Shown piece by piece: positions 44,373-53,113 of a DNA stretch of 64,000 nt. The position numbers and the translations under genes are program-made. Within the stretch, counting starts at the first letter, position 1, and every line of letters begins with the position of its first letter. The stretch comes from Parapedobacter sp. SGR-10 (lineage in GTDB: Bacteria > Bacteroidota > Bacteroidia > Sphingobacteriales > Sphingobacteriaceae): assembly GCF_011030405.1 (NCBI RefSeq), contig NZ_JAAJTJ010000025.1:1-64000 (forward strand), given 5' to 3'. Below the pieces are notes generated by a model. That model saw only the letters and a program-made list of their open reading frames with translations. It was not told the DNA's origin and did not search any database.

Positions 44373-45482
44373 CTAAAGCTCGGTTTTCCCCTCTTTGATT
44401 TCTTCCGATGGTTTCAGAATGATGTTGTCTTCGGGCGAAAGATTTCCAAAGACTTCTGTCAGCGTATCTAAACGAATGCCCTCGTTTACGAGAACCCTTT
44501 TTATCTCGTTGTCATTCAATGTGAGTACGAAAGTGCCTGATTGGGTATTTAAGACCGATTTGCTCTGTACCCAATGTGAGGGATTTTTACGCTGTAACTT
44601 CAACTTAACCTGTGCATAATCGCCTCCCTGCAATTCGCCTGACGGATTGTCCACGTCAAACTCCAATGTAAGGGAGCGGTCTTGTTGGTCGAGCAAGCCC
44701 GATGTACGGGAAAGTACGACATCAAATACCTTGTCGGGCTGTGAGCTTACGGTAAATGTGGCAGGCATTCCCTGTCTTACCGATGCGGCGTGTTTTTCAG
44801 GCAGGGATAAAGTTAGGCGGAGCTTATTGCCCTGTGCCATCATAAACAAGGGCGTGTTGCTTCCCGTTCCTGCCAATGCTCCGACCGAAACATTCCTCTG
44901 CGTAATCACACCGTCAAACGGTGCTGTGATACGCAAATACTGCTGTAACTGTGAGGAATGTGCCGTACCTGCTTTGGAAGCATCATAAGCCGATTTGGCA
45001 CTTTCCATTGCACTTTTGGCTCTGTCTAATTCAATATCCGCTACTGCTCCCGTTGTTTTGGAAGCGTCAACCAATCGGTCATACGCCTGTTTTGCGTACA
45101 GATAATCGTTATATACCTTTTGTTCCGATGATTTGCTCGAAAGGTACTGCTGTTCCATTTCGGGAGCTTCTAATACTGCCAAAAGCTGTCCTTTGCGAAC
45201 TCGGTCGCCTCTGTCCACGTACAACCGCTGTACAAATCCGCTGACCTTTGCGTATACCGCTACCTGTTCGTAAGGTTTCAGCTCTGCCGGAACCGATATT
45301 TCATATTCGGGATTGATGAACTGTACAGGAGCCGTAGGGTAACTAACCGATTTCGTTTCCTCGTTCTGTGGCTGTTCCTTTTTCTCCTCCTTTTGCGAAC
45401 AGGCAGAAAGAACCCATACCAACGAGGTTGCCATAGCCAATAATGCTGTTGATTTTCTATTTATTGAAATGCTGTGATACAT
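44373..45482 (-). CDS. RND efflux periplasmic adaptor (membrane fusion protein)
   Basis: This 369-residue lipoprotein (signal ending VLSACS, Cys about 28) has the adaptor layout: a beta-barrel and lipoyl halves around a coiled-coil hairpin (about 100-180, EQKVYNDYLYAKQAYDRLV), with GFVQRLYVDRGDRVRKGQLLAVLE near 80-105 as the first lipoyl half and ITAPFDGVITQRNVSVGAL near 190 as the second. It bridges the inner-membrane RND pump and TolC. It is third in the operon, 23 bases after the pump gene. Substrate unknown. Confidence 0.92.
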   Translation of the reverse strand: MYHSISINRKSTALLAMATSLVWVLSACSQKEEKKEQPQNEETKSVSYPTAPVQFINPEYEISVPAELKPYEQVAVYAKVSGFVQRLYVDRGDRVRKGQLLAVLEAPEMEQQYLSSKSSEQKVYNDYLYAKQAYDRLVDASKTTGAVADIELDRAKSAMESAKSAYDASKAGTAHSSQLQQYLRITAPFDGVITQRNVSVGALAGTGSNTPLFMMAQGNKLRLTLSLPEKHAASVRQGMPATFTVSSQPDKVFDVVLSRTSGLLDQQDRSLTLEFDVDNPSGELQGGDYAQVKLKLQRKNPSHWVQSKSVLNTQSGTFVLTLNDNEIKRVLVNEGIRLDTLTEVFGNLSPEDNIILKPSEEIKEGKTEL

Positions 45483-45505
45483 TGTATTTATTGTTTTAAA
45501 GTTTA

Positions 45506-48500
45506 TTATATCGTTTGTTGCTCTGATTGCTCTGCATAATATCTGCTTTCGTCATCGTCAGGGTCTAATGACGGACTGACAATGGAAGTCCTCGACATTA
45601 GAGAGGAAAAGAAATGCGGAACCAATAACAGAATGGTAACTGTGGAAGCGATAAGCCCACCGATAACCGCCCTGCCCAATGGTGCAACCTGCTCGGCTCC
45701 GTCGCCTATCCCCATTGCCATTGGCAACATACCTGCAAACATTGCTGCGGCGGTCATCAACACGGGTCTTAATCGGGAAGAAGCGGCAAGCCTTGCGGCA
45801 TTGGCGGGTTTCAATGCTAATTTCTTACGATAATATTCCGCTTGATTGACCAACAGCACGGCATTTGATACCGATACGCCGAGCGACATAATGATACCCA
45901 TATAGGATTGCAGGTTGAGCGTACTGCCTGTAAGGTAGAGTAGGATCAGACTTCCCGCAATTACGGCAGGTAGTACCGAAAGGATGACCAACGGTACTTT
46001 AAACGATTGATAATAGGCTGACAACATTAGGAAAATCACAATAATGGCTACACCCAGACCTGCCAAAAGACTGCCTAACGTATCGTCCAATAGCTGTAAT
46101 GTTCCCTCAGTCCAAACGGTTGTGCCTCGTGGCGGTTCTCCGGCATCTTTAATGGCTTGCTTGACTGCCCTCGAAGCCGTTCCCAAGTCTTTACCGTACA
46201 CGTTGGCCACAACGGTAACGTAGCGATTTGGGCCTTTACGGTTCACCTGTGCAGGAGACGTAACCTTGCGTATGGTCGCCACGTCTTCCAGTACAGGACG
46301 AAGACTGCCTTTCTTTAATGGAATTGACCGTAGCATTTCTTCCGACTTCATGGTCGCCTCCGGGATCTGCACCTGCGTTTGGAACACCAATCCCGAATTA
46401 GGATCGATCCAAAGGTTTTTATCCGTGTACCGTGTAGACGAAGTAGCGGTTACAAGGCTTCGGGTTACGTCCTGCATGGTCAGCCCAAACTGTCCTGCGA
46501 GGTCGCGGTCTACGTTGATTTCCAATGTAGGATAAGCAACCGCTTCTGCAATTCGGACATCACGCAGGTAAGGTACTTTCTTCAAATTTTCTTCGATCTT
46601 CGATGCGTGTGCAAAAGCGCCGTTGATCTGCCTTGCACCTATTTTTACCTCAATCGGTGTCATTGCGCCCTGTCCCATAATCTTTTCGGTCAATTCCATT
46701 GGCTCGAAATTGAAAGCGACATCAGGGTGCTTTTCTTTTAATTTTACCCTTATTTTTTCTTTCAGATCTTCTATGGATCCTGTATAAACTTTTTGATTGA
46801 CGGAGACCTGCAAAACAGCCTCGTGTGAAGCACTCGTAAAGAGGAAGATAGGGTTTATAGGTGTTCCTGCGGAATGAGTTCCTACAAATGCAGAGGTAAG
46901 GTTGATACCGTTTTCGGGAATAATCCCACGGATTTCATCGGTAATTTCACTGACGATTTTCTCGGTCTTTTCGAGCCTGCTCCCCTGCGGAGCCTGAATA
47001 CGTAACTGAAAATCGCCGTTGTTGGAAACAGGCATGACATCTGTTCCGACCACATTCAGCAACAGTGCGGCAATGCCTCCGGCAACGGCTACATAACCTA
47101 TGAAGAGTACAAGTGATTTCTTTCCCCATTTTCGCATACGGTAGGAATAATTGACACGGAATTTTTCAAAGAAAGCCCTTTTTCTCGGTGTATTGGCTTC
47201 CTTGTTATGCTTGTTCTTCATCATCCAGTTGGCCAAAATCGGCACAAAGGTCTGTGATGCCAAAAATGATGCTATCATAGCGAATGCTACTGCCATTGAC
47301 AAAGGCATAAACATATCCTTTGGAATACCTGTCATGATAAAGGCTGGTGTCAGTACGGCAAGAATACAGAGCAAAATCAGCAATTTAGGGATAGAGATTT
47401 CGAGCAAAGCGTCCAAAATGGCTCGCTGTTTGGGCTTGCCCATTTCAAAATGCTGGTGTATGTTCTCTATCGTTACGGTGGCTTCATCGACGAGAATACC
47501 GATGGACAGGGCAAGACCGCTCAACGTCATTATATTGATGGTCTGCCCGAAAAGGTGCAATACCGTAACGGCTGAAAGAATGGCAATCGGAATAGTCAAT
47601 ACCACAATCAATGCTCCCCGTTTATCGCCCAAAAACAATAATATCATCAATCCCGTGAAAACCGCTCCCAATATGCCCTCGTGGATAAGGGTGGAGAGTG
47701 CCCTTTCGATATACGTCGATTGGTCAAATTCATAGCGGACGTCCACATCTTCGGGCAGTTGGTTTTTCAGCATCGGAATGGAAGCCTTTAGGTTTTCTAC
47801 GGCATCCAATGTGGAAGCATCCGCCTTTTTGATAATCGGCAGATAAACGGACCTTTTGCCGTTAACGATGGCATAACCTACGGTCTGGTCTGCTGCGTCC
47901 AATACGCTTGCGACATCACGGACATAGACCGTTCTGTTATCGCTTGTTTTGACAGGTGTGTTCAGAAATTCTTCGGGGTTCTTGGCAATCGAGTTGATCG
48001 GAGCCATCAGGTTTTCATCGCCTATACGGATATTTCCGGCAGGCGACGGCAGGCTGTTCTTGGTAATAGCGGTCGTTATTTCTTCGGGGCTTAGCCCGTT
48101 GGCCTGCATGGCTTCGGGGTTGATATTGACCACGATTGAACGGACGTTACCGCCAAAAGGTGCTGGCGAAGTAATCCCTGAAATTTCAGTAAACATCGGT
48201 CTTATCCGTGTAATGGCGAGTGTCTGCAATTCATTGACCGAACGCTGTTCACTCTCGAAAACCAACTGTCCGACAGGTAGCGAACTACCGTCAAACCGGA
48301 CGACCATAGGCGGAACCGCTCCGGGCGGCAGAAAGCCCATTGCCCGGTTTGTAAAGGTAGATACCTCTCCGGCAGCCTGTGCCATATCCGTGCCCTGGTA
48401 AAAGGTCAGCTTCATCAGGGTCAATCCCTGTACACTTTTAAAATCAATGTTCTTTACGCCACTGACGAATAAAAGCACTTTTTGGAACTCGTTCGCCATA

Positions 48501-48685
48501 AACCCGTCCATATAGGCTGGGGATAATCCCCCGTAGGGCATAGCGATGTATATCGCAGGCAATTCCACTTCGGGGAATATATCTACGTTTATCTTTTTTA
48601 CGGTGTTATAGGAAAAGAATGCTATCGACAGTACGACAACCATAATCGCAATTGGTTTCCTTAACGCAAATCTTATAATGTTCAT
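45506..48685 (-). CDS. RND efflux transporter permease
   Basis: This 1059-residue protein has the RND layout of 12 membrane helices, with large periplasmic loops after helices 1 and 7. The helix-4 motif GILVDEATVTIENIHQH near 400 retains one of the paired acidic residues needed for proton relay (Asp, then Glu where AcrB has a second Asp). The sequence is of the hydrophobe/amphiphile type (HAE-1-like) and lacks the Met-rich and Glu features of CusA/CzcA metal pumps. It should export hydrophobic or amphiphilic compounds with proton uptake. Gene order is tolC, permease, adaptor, with gaps of 10 and 23 bases. Confidence 0.93.
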   Translation of the reverse strand: MNIIRFALRKPIAIMVVVLSIAFFSYNTVKKINVDIFPEVELPAIYIAMPYGGLSPAYMDGFMANEFQKVLLFVSGVKNIDFKSVQGLTLMKLTFYQGTDMAQAAGEVSTFTNRAMGFLPPGAVPPMVVRFDGSSLPVGQLVFESEQRSVNELQTLAITRIRPMFTEISGITSPAPFGGNVRSIVVNINPEAMQANGLSPEEITTAITKNSLPSPAGNIRIGDENLMAPINSIAKNPEEFLNTPVKTSDNRTVYVRDVASVLDAADQTVGYAIVNGKRSVYLPIIKKADASTLDAVENLKASIPMLKNQLPEDVDVRYEFDQSTYIERALSTLIHEGILGAVFTGLMILLFLGDKRGALIVVLTIPIAILSAVTVLHLFGQTINIMTLSGLALSIGILVDEATVTIENIHQHFEMGKPKQRAILDALLEISIPKLLILLCILAVLTPAFIMTGIPKDMFMPLSMAVAFAMIASFLASQTFVPILANWMMKNKHNKEANTPRKRAFFEKFRVNYSYRMRKWGKKSLVLFIGYVAVAGGIAALLLNVVGTDVMPVSNNGDFQLRIQAPQGSRLEKTEKIVSEITDEIRGIIPENGINLTSAFVGTHSAGTPINPIFLFTSASHEAVLQVSVNQKVYTGSIEDLKEKIRVKLKEKHPDVAFNFEPMELTEKIMGQGAMTPIEVKIGARQINGAFAHASKIEENLKKVPYLRDVRIAEAVAYPTLEINVDRDLAGQFGLTMQDVTRSLVTATSSTRYTDKNLWIDPNSGLVFQTQVQIPEATMKSEEMLRSIPLKKGSLRPVLEDVATIRKVTSPAQVNRKGPNRYVTVVANVYGKDLGTASRAVKQAIKDAGEPPRGTTVWTEGTLQLLDDTLGSLLAGLGVAIIVIFLMLSAYYQSFKVPLVILSVLPAVIAGSLILLYLTGSTLNLQSYMGIIMSLGVSVSNAVLLVNQAEYYRKKLALKPANAARLAASSRLRPVLMTAAAMFAGMLPMAMGIGDGAEQVAPLGRAVIGGLIASTVTILLLVPHFFSSLMSRTSIVSPSLDPDDDESRYYAEQSEQQTI

Positions 48686-48695
48686 ATACGATTAA

Positions 48696-50081
48696 TTAAA
48701 GGTTGTTAAACAAAAAATCGAAATCGGCAGTAAGCTCTGCCTCGTAAGCGAGCAACAGCCAATAATCACGGGAAGCCTCGATATGGGCGTTTTCCGCCTG
48801 TTCGAGCAAAATGCGTATCTGCAACAGTTCGCTCAACGTAATCAGACCGCTCTTGTACCTCGCGAGGTACATATTGTACGCATCCTGCGACTGCTGTACG
48901 GCAAGTTTCGTCTTTTGTAACTGCTCGTATTGTTGCAGGATTTTGGTCTGCGAGGCTGACAAATCCGCCTGCATTGCCTGTTCATACTGCGAATGCAATA
49001 ATTTGGTGCTTTCCGCTTCTTTAAACAGTTGTTCGCCTTTCAGCCGGTTGGTGTGCAGGCTTGTGATATTCCACGTAATGCCGATACCTGCCAAAAAATT
49101 ATTGGTGGTGTTGCTAAAGCCGTCTTTCCAAGCACCCGATACCGTTCCTTTCGGGCCGATCCCCGTACCACGATGTGCATAGCCCCCCAAAATATCAATG
49201 GACGGCAAGGAAGCCCTTTTTTGTGCCTGACCGCTCCGCATATAATAATCGGATTGCTCATCCAGCGCATTTAAAATAGGGTGCGAGGGGCTTAGGATGC
49301 TTTCGCTGTCTAAGTCCATTGACGAAGGATTGCCGAACCGCCCGGCAGAAGTCGTATAATCAATGGCTCCATCGCCGTACAGTTCCAGCAACTTGATAAG
49401 CGAAGCGTTTTTTAAACCGCTCCATTTATCGTATTCGCCCATCGCCTGAACATACGATGATGATGCGAGCAAGCTGTCTGCCGCAGGTCGTAATCCCGAT
49501 GCGGACAGGCCCGAGGTTATTTTGCGAATATCGTTCAGGCGTTCGGCATTTTTCTCCGTCCAATCCAGTTTGGCATCGTTATATAAAAGGATAATGTACC
49601 GTTCGGACAATAGCTTTTTCAGATTGAGCAGATAGGCATCTTTATCGCTTACCGATTTATTATATAATGCTCTGGCGGCTTCGTTCTGCTTCTGCTGTTT
49701 TCCGAAAGAAAAGAGCTCCCATTCCACAAGAGCAGAACCAAAGGTATTGGCAGTTGTGGAACTGCCGCCCAATCCTGCGGTGGAACCGCTCACGTTAAAG
49801 AAACCTGCCTGCGGAAAGAATGCTCCGGCACTTCCCTCGTAGGTTCCGTAGGTATTCTGTGCCTGTGCTTTTACCTGTGGCAGCATATTGCTTTTTACAG
49901 CTCGTTCATGGAGCTTGGCGGCATCAACGGAAGCCGTTTTCGCACCGATACCCACATAGTTTTCCTCGACTTTAGACCACAGACTGCCCAAAGTATTTTC
50001 TTGTTGCTGCTGTGCATATAGTGGAAACACGGCAACAATGGATAACCACCATACCGCGGTTGTCCTAATATGCTTTATCAT
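48696..50081 (-). CDS. TolC-family outer membrane efflux protein
   Basis: The frame is open to TTG 50093, but ATG 50081 gives a proper signal peptide (MIKHIRTTAVWWLSIVAVFPLYA, cleaved before QQQQ). The protein is about 461 residues with the two repeated TolC halves: long amphipathic helices rich in Gln, Ala and Ser (AKLHERAVKSNMLPQVKAQAQN near 60; YEQAMQADLSASQTKILQQYEQLQK near 370) and short barrel strands between. It forms the outer-membrane channel of the RND pump encoded downstream. It is first in the five-gene operon. The 317 bases upstream (50082-50398) hold a nested inverted-repeat element and no gene. Confidence 0.9.
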   Translation of the reverse strand: MIKHIRTTAVWWLSIVAVFPLYAQQQQENTLGSLWSKVEENYVGIGAKTASVDAAKLHERAVKSNMLPQVKAQAQNTYGTYEGSAGAFFPQAGFFNVSGSTAGLGGSSTTANTFGSALVEWELFSFGKQQKQNEAARALYNKSVSDKDAYLLNLKKLLSERYIILLYNDAKLDWTEKNAERLNDIRKITSGLSASGLRPAADSLLASSSYVQAMGEYDKWSGLKNASLIKLLELYGDGAIDYTTSAGRFGNPSSMDLDSESILSPSHPILNALDEQSDYYMRSGQAQKRASLPSIDILGGYAHRGTGIGPKGTVSGAWKDGFSNTTNNFLAGIGITWNITSLHTNRLKGEQLFKEAESTKLLHSQYEQAMQADLSASQTKILQQYEQLQKTKLAVQQSQDAYNMYLARYKSGLITLSELLQIRILLEQAENAHIEASRDYWLLLAYEAELTADFDFLFNNL

Positions 50082-50149
50082 ATTACTGTACAATTTTTGG
50101 AAAGGCCGAACAAAGCGACCTTAGATTATTTTAAAATGAAACCGAGCCT

Positions 50150-50306
50150 CTCACCTAAGGGACTGTTTAAAAACATCATTCAAAGCATTCTTTTGTCATG
50201 CTGACGATAGGAAGCATCTGTTAGGATATAGTGTACAGATGTTTCGGCAGGCCTCAACATGACAATTTGCTCAGTTTTGCTAAATCTAAACTGTTTCTAA
50301 GGTGAG
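50150..50306. mobile_element. MITE/REP-like nested inverted repeat
   Basis: Outer arms CTCACCTAAGGGACTGTTTA (50150-50169) and the imperfect complement at 50287-50306; inner arms GTCATGCTGACGATAGGAAG (from 50195) and a GGCCTCAACATGAC end near 50262. The block begins with AGGGACTGTTTAAA, also found at 57084-57097. There is no ORF inside. It is probably a non-autonomous element or a dispersed palindrome; no matching transposase is in the window. Confidence 0.6.
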
Positions 50307-50398
50307 ATGTGGAAACTCTTATGAATTATTAAAAACAATAGGATTGTTGCCTATTGACACCTTGTTTCAATAGGAGAACAAGAGAAGTGGAAAGGATA

Positions 50399-50800
50399 TT
50401 AAATGATGAGTTTTCGGTGCCGTAAAAATATGGGTAAAGTACCGGGTATTTTTAAGTTTCCATAAAGGGGATGGGATGATGCCTTATCAGGCACAAAGCT
50501 AAGTAGAAAAAGAAAGGCTGCCGTAAAAATAATCACGGGCAATAAATCGTTCGCATTGAGAAAACTCTTTTGAACGATTTGCATATCTGAGAGTGAGCTA
50601 ACGGTACATTTCTCAACAGTATTTATCGAAAAATTAGGTATGGCTTTAGGTAAACCCTGCTCTGTTTTTGTGGGAATACCTGCAAGACTTTTAAGACTAC
50701 TTTTGACAGCACAGGACGTGAGCAATACTAAAAACGTCGTAGCGCATACCAAAAAGTACCGTTTACAAATCATAGCTATATTTAATATGATCCTGTTCAT
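50399..50800 (-). CDS. Hypothetical lipoprotein/membrane protein upstream of the efflux operon
   Basis: ATG 50800 is preferred to TTG 50803. The 133-residue protein has a lipoprotein-like signal (about 1-31, TTFLVLLTSC), a polar middle rich in Ser and Lys, and one membrane helix (about 87-105, LLPVIIFTAAFLFLLSFV). The C-terminal SHPLYGNLKIPGTLPIFLRH segment seems conserved in similar small proteins beside RND operons in Bacteroidota, from memory. It lies upstream of the nested repeat and tolC in the same direction. Function unknown. Confidence 0.6.
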   Translation of the reverse strand: MNRIILNIAMICKRYFLVCATTFLVLLTSCAVKSSLKSLAGIPTKTEQGLPKAIPNFSINTVEKCTVSSLSDMQIVQKSFLNANDLLPVIIFTAAFLFLLSFVPDKASSHPLYGNLKIPGTLPIFLRHRKLII

Positions 50801-50937
50801 CAATATGCTAAATTAGATTTATTTACGTAAGTGAGCAAGTAACAAAATTGTACTTATAACTTTTTAACCCGAAAAACGGCGAATTGAGGTATAATTTGTC
50901 GATAAGTGCCAGATTTTTTCTTGTTTGTACAGTGTTA

Positions 50938-51056
50938 GAAATTCTTTTCCTGCCCACTTTGGCTAACCACAGCTTAAACGGTTCGGCTTTTTTGGGTGGA
51001 ACAGACTACAAAAGGCGGAAAAGCTGTTCGGTATCGGCTACATAATCGTAATTTAA
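50938..51056 (-). pseudogene. Remnant of a BRO-N/antirepressor-like protein with amber stop
   Basis: Read on the reverse strand directly after the last codons of the YeeE-like gene, the sequence translates as NYDYVADTEQLFRLL, stop, SVPPKKAEPFKLWLAKVGRKRI. This matches the BRO-N domain core of phage-type antirepressors (FRLIQSVPSKKAEPFKxWLA). A TAG stands where Gln is expected. Both ends of the domain are missing. It is likely debris of a phage or mobile element and marks an old junction. The surrounding 50801-50937 holds nothing else clear. Confidence 0.7.
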
Positions 51057-51598
51057 TGCGGAAGTCTCTCCCTTATCAATCCATATACCCAAGTGCCTGC
51101 AATGGCACTCAATAATGTCACGGCGACAACGGTAGCGCCAGTGCCGATCTGTGCAAACAACGGACCGGGGCAAGCTCCTGTCATTGCCCACCCAAACCCG
51201 AAAATCAGACCACCATAGATCTGTCCTTTGTTGAATGTTTTAGGTGCGATTTTGATGGGTTCGCCGTAGATGGTTTTGATATTGAATTTTTTTATCAGAA
51301 AAATGGAAACCATACCTGTAATGACTGCACTTCCGATAATACCGTACATATGGAACGATTGTAGATGGAACATTTCCTGTATGCGAAACCAACTTATTAC
51401 TTCCGATTTCACGAATACTATACCGAACATGATCCCAATCAACAGGTATTTGAGGTTATGATACCATTTGTGTTCTAAACTGCTTTCGTTCACGCACATG
51501 GCATCCAGCTCACGAAGCTCTTTATCAGTGGAAAGTTGAGAATTGAAAGTTGAAAGTTTTTCTTCAATCCCTATATTTTTGTTGTCAATATTTTTCAT
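51053..51598 (-). CDS. YeeE/YedE-family sulfur transport half-protein (DUF6691-like), with an in-frame repeat insertion
   Basis: This 181-residue protein has four membrane helices and the conserved GLIFGFGWAMTGACPGPLFAQIG segment near residue 130, whose Cys is typical of the YeeE/YedE thiosulfate-uptake family. With the adjacent gene it makes up the two halves of a YeeE-like transporter. The N-terminus is odd: residues about 15-24 (LSTFNSQLST) are encoded by 51528-51557, a 30-base piece of the intergenic heptad repeat found around all its neighbours. Homologues I know run directly from a short lead into ELRELDAMCV. The insertion is in frame, and the membrane part is intact. Confidence 0.85.
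   Translation of the reverse strand: MKNIDNKNIGIEEKLSTFNSQLSTDKELRELDAMCVNESSLEHKWYHNLKYLLIGIMFGIVFVKSEVISWFRIQEMFHLQSFHMYGIIGSAVITGMVSIFLIKKFNIKTIYGEPIKIAPKTFNKGQIYGGLIFGFGWAMTGACPGPLFAQIGTGATVVAVTLLSAIAGTWVYGLIRERLPH
51528..51557 (-). repeat. Heptad repeat, copy 1 (inside a coding sequence)
   Basis: One arm of the heptad repeat: four units of the RTKGARA type followed by GT. It encodes ten residues of the YeeE-like protein without breaking the frame. Confidence 0.75.
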
Positions 51599-51615
51599 TT
51601 CTATTTTGTGTTAAC

Positions 51616-51682
51616 GGAAAGTTGAAAGTTGAGAATTGAAAGTGCTAAATAACTTTCCATTCTCCACTTTCAATTTTCAACT
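51616..51682. repeat. Heptad repeat, copy 2
   Basis: Arm of GTTGAAA/GTTGAGA/ATTGAAA units and a complementary arm (ACTTTCC, ATTCTCC, ACTTTCA, ATTTTCA), with a short loop. It fills the gap between the two YeeE-like genes. Confidence 0.8.
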
Positions 51683-52244
51683 ATAAAGAGAGAATAATCG
51701 GTAAAATGAGGTTTGCCATGATGAAGCCTCCGATCATGAAACAGACTGTGGCAATCAGCGAAGGCAACTGTAAATTGGACAATCCCATAATGGCATGTCC
51801 GCTTGTACAACCTCCGGCATAACGTGTACCGAAGCCTACCAAAAAACCGCCAATAACCATGAGGATAAAACCTTTTAGCGTAAACAAAGATTGCCAGTTG
51901 ATGATATCTTCGGGAATTAAATTGTCATAGTTGGTGATACCATATCCCGCTAACTCCTGTGCTAAATTGGGATTGACTTCAATAGGGACCGGGTTTGACA
52001 ATAGGTTGACGGTGATTGCTCCGCCTAAAAATATGCCGAATACAAAAAATAGATTCCATGCTTCTTTTCTCCAGTCATACTTGAAGAATGGAATATTGGC
52101 CGGTATACAAGAGGCACAGATGTGCCGAAGCGATGAACTGATACCGAATGATTTGTTGCCAATGATTAAAAGTAGGGGGACAGTAAGCCCTATTAACGGC
52201 CCGGCTACATACCAAGGCCAAGGTTGTTTTAGAAATTCTATCAT
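51681..52244 (-). CDS. YeeE/YedE-family sulfur transport half-protein
   Basis: This 187-residue membrane protein has about four helices and the hallmark GFGTRYAGGCTSGHAIMGLSNLQ near 135-157, with the Cys of the thiosulfate path in YeeE-type transporters. It starts MIEFLKQPWPWYVAGPLIGL, the family N-terminus. The ATG follows a leader borne by heptad repeat copy 3 (AACTAAATAAAA-ATG). It lies between trxA and the other half. The pair probably imports thiosulfate or a related sulfur species; direction and substrate are inferred from the family and the sulfide-module context. Confidence 0.88.
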   Translation of the reverse strand: MIEFLKQPWPWYVAGPLIGLTVPLLLIIGNKSFGISSSLRHICASCIPANIPFFKYDWRKEAWNLFFVFGIFLGGAITVNLLSNPVPIEVNPNLAQELAGYGITNYDNLIPEDIINWQSLFTLKGFILMVIGGFLVGFGTRYAGGCTSGHAIMGLSNLQLPSLIATVCFMIGGFIMANLILPIILSL

Positions 52245-52253
52245 TTTTATTTA

Positions 52254-52324
52254 GTTGAAAGTTGAGAATGGAGAGTTGAAAGTTAGTGAAATTCATTTTC
52301 CACTTTCAATTTTCCACTCTCCAT
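52254..52324. repeat. Heptad repeat, copy 3
   Basis: Units GTTGAAA, GTTGAGA, ATGGAGA, GTTGAAA, a 14-nt centre, then TTTTCCA, CTTTCAA, TTTTCCA, CTCTCCA. Nearly identical to copy 4 over about 66 bases, including the AT-rich leader before the ATG. Confidence 0.9.
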
Positions 52325-52326
52325 TA

Positions 52327-52620
52327 TTATAAGTTTTCGTTGATCAATCTTTCCAGTTCATTTGCTGGATATACACCGGATTGCCGCCAGCGTATTTCCC
52401 CTTTTTTAAACAGGATGAGTGTAGGTACACCACGTACTTGGTAGGCTGCTGCTGCCTGTGGGTTTTTGTCCACATCGATTTTGATGATGCTTGCATGATC
52501 ACCTACGCGCTGTTTTAATTCTTCTAAAATCGGTGCCATCATTTTGCATGGACCACACCATTCGGCATAAAAATCGACTAATACCGGTTTATCGCTGCTG
52601 ATTATTTCCTGAAATGTCAT
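52327..52620 (-). CDS. trxA: Thioredoxin
   Basis: This 97-residue protein is a compact thioredoxin with active site [13 protein letters not shown] near 18-30 and the cis-Pro segment RGVPTLILF near 72. It has no signal peptide, so it is cytoplasmic and would be reduced by the thioredoxin reductase at 2.0 kb. Its place between the persulfide dioxygenase and the sulfur transport genes suggests it resolves protein or low-molecular-weight persulfides. It lies between two nearly identical repeats (copies 3 and 4), and its ATG follows the repeat-borne leader. Confidence 0.94.
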   Translation of the reverse strand: MTFQEIISSDKPVLVDFYAEWCGPCKMMAPILEELKQRVGDHASIIKIDVDKNPQAAAAYQVRGVPTLILFKKGEIRWRQSGVYPANELERLINENL

Positions 52621-52629
52621 ATTTATTTA

Positions 52630-52701
52630 GTTGAAAGTTGAGAATGGAGAGTTGAAAGTTAGTGAAATTCATTTTCCACTTTCAATTTTCCTCTCTCCAC
52701 T
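52630..52701. repeat. Heptad repeat, copy 4
   Basis: Same sequence as copy 3 apart from a few bases at the right end. It covers the 3' end of the DUF6132-like gene, supplying its final codons (RKIESGK) and stop. Confidence 0.9.
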
Positions 52702-52887
52702 GTTTTTAAATGTTGAAAATAGAAGTCCGCCCATGACTGCACCATACAGGGTACTGTTAACCGGATTGGAAGTAATGGCACAACCGCCCGTACTGCACCC
52801 GATAAATTTCCAATACAAATAGCCTGCCGTTGCTCCAACAAATATACCGATAATTGTGAATAGATATTTCTTAACGAACTTCTTCAT
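52669..52887 (-). CDS. Small membrane protein, DUF6132-like
   Basis: This 72-residue protein has two short hydrophobic segments (FTIIGIFVGATAGYLYW and TLYGAVMGGLLFSTF) around a CSTGGCAIT pair of cysteines facing the same side, which fits DUF6132. Its last residues (GERKIESGK) are encoded by heptad repeat copy 4, so the natural C-terminus has probably been replaced. The first 17 bases overlap the 3' end of the upstream 77-residue gene. Its function is unknown; CxxxxC membrane proteins in such modules may handle sulfane sulfur. Confidence 0.75.
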   Translation of the reverse strand: MKKFVKKYLFTIIGIFVGATAGYLYWKFIGCSTGGCAITSNPVNSTLYGAVMGGLLFSTFKNSGERKIESGK

Positions 52888-53104
52888 ACGATATATCTTC
52901 TATCTTTTTATTGCTTTTCGGGATGGATGTATTGCATCCCGATACACCGCAACAACCTATATTCATCAACGGCATCAGGGAGAATAAACCACCCAATCCT
53001 ACGAGCAACCATTCTTTGGCCATAATACCCTGCACAGTAATGAAAATACCCAATGCCAATCGCAATAATCGTATAAAGTTCCAGTTTTTTAAATAATTTT
53101 TCAT
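52871..53104 (-). CDS. YgaP-like small transmembrane protein (DUF2892-like)
   Basis: This 77-residue protein has two hydrophobic helices (FIRLLRLALGIFITVQGIMA and LLVGLGGLFSLMPLMNIG) followed by CCGVSGC, as in DUF2892/YgaP membrane parts that accompany rhodanese domains. The C-terminal tail is polar (KKIEDISYEEVR) and overlaps the next ATG by 17 bases. The start codon follows the repeat-borne leader of copy 5. In the cluster it probably partners the rhodanese of the persulfide dioxygenase, from family knowledge. Confidence 0.75.
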   Translation of the reverse strand: MKNYLKNWNFIRLLRLALGIFITVQGIMAKEWLLVGLGGLFSLMPLMNIGCCGVSGCNTSIPKSNKKIEDISYEEVR

Positions 53105-53113
53105 TTTTATTTA

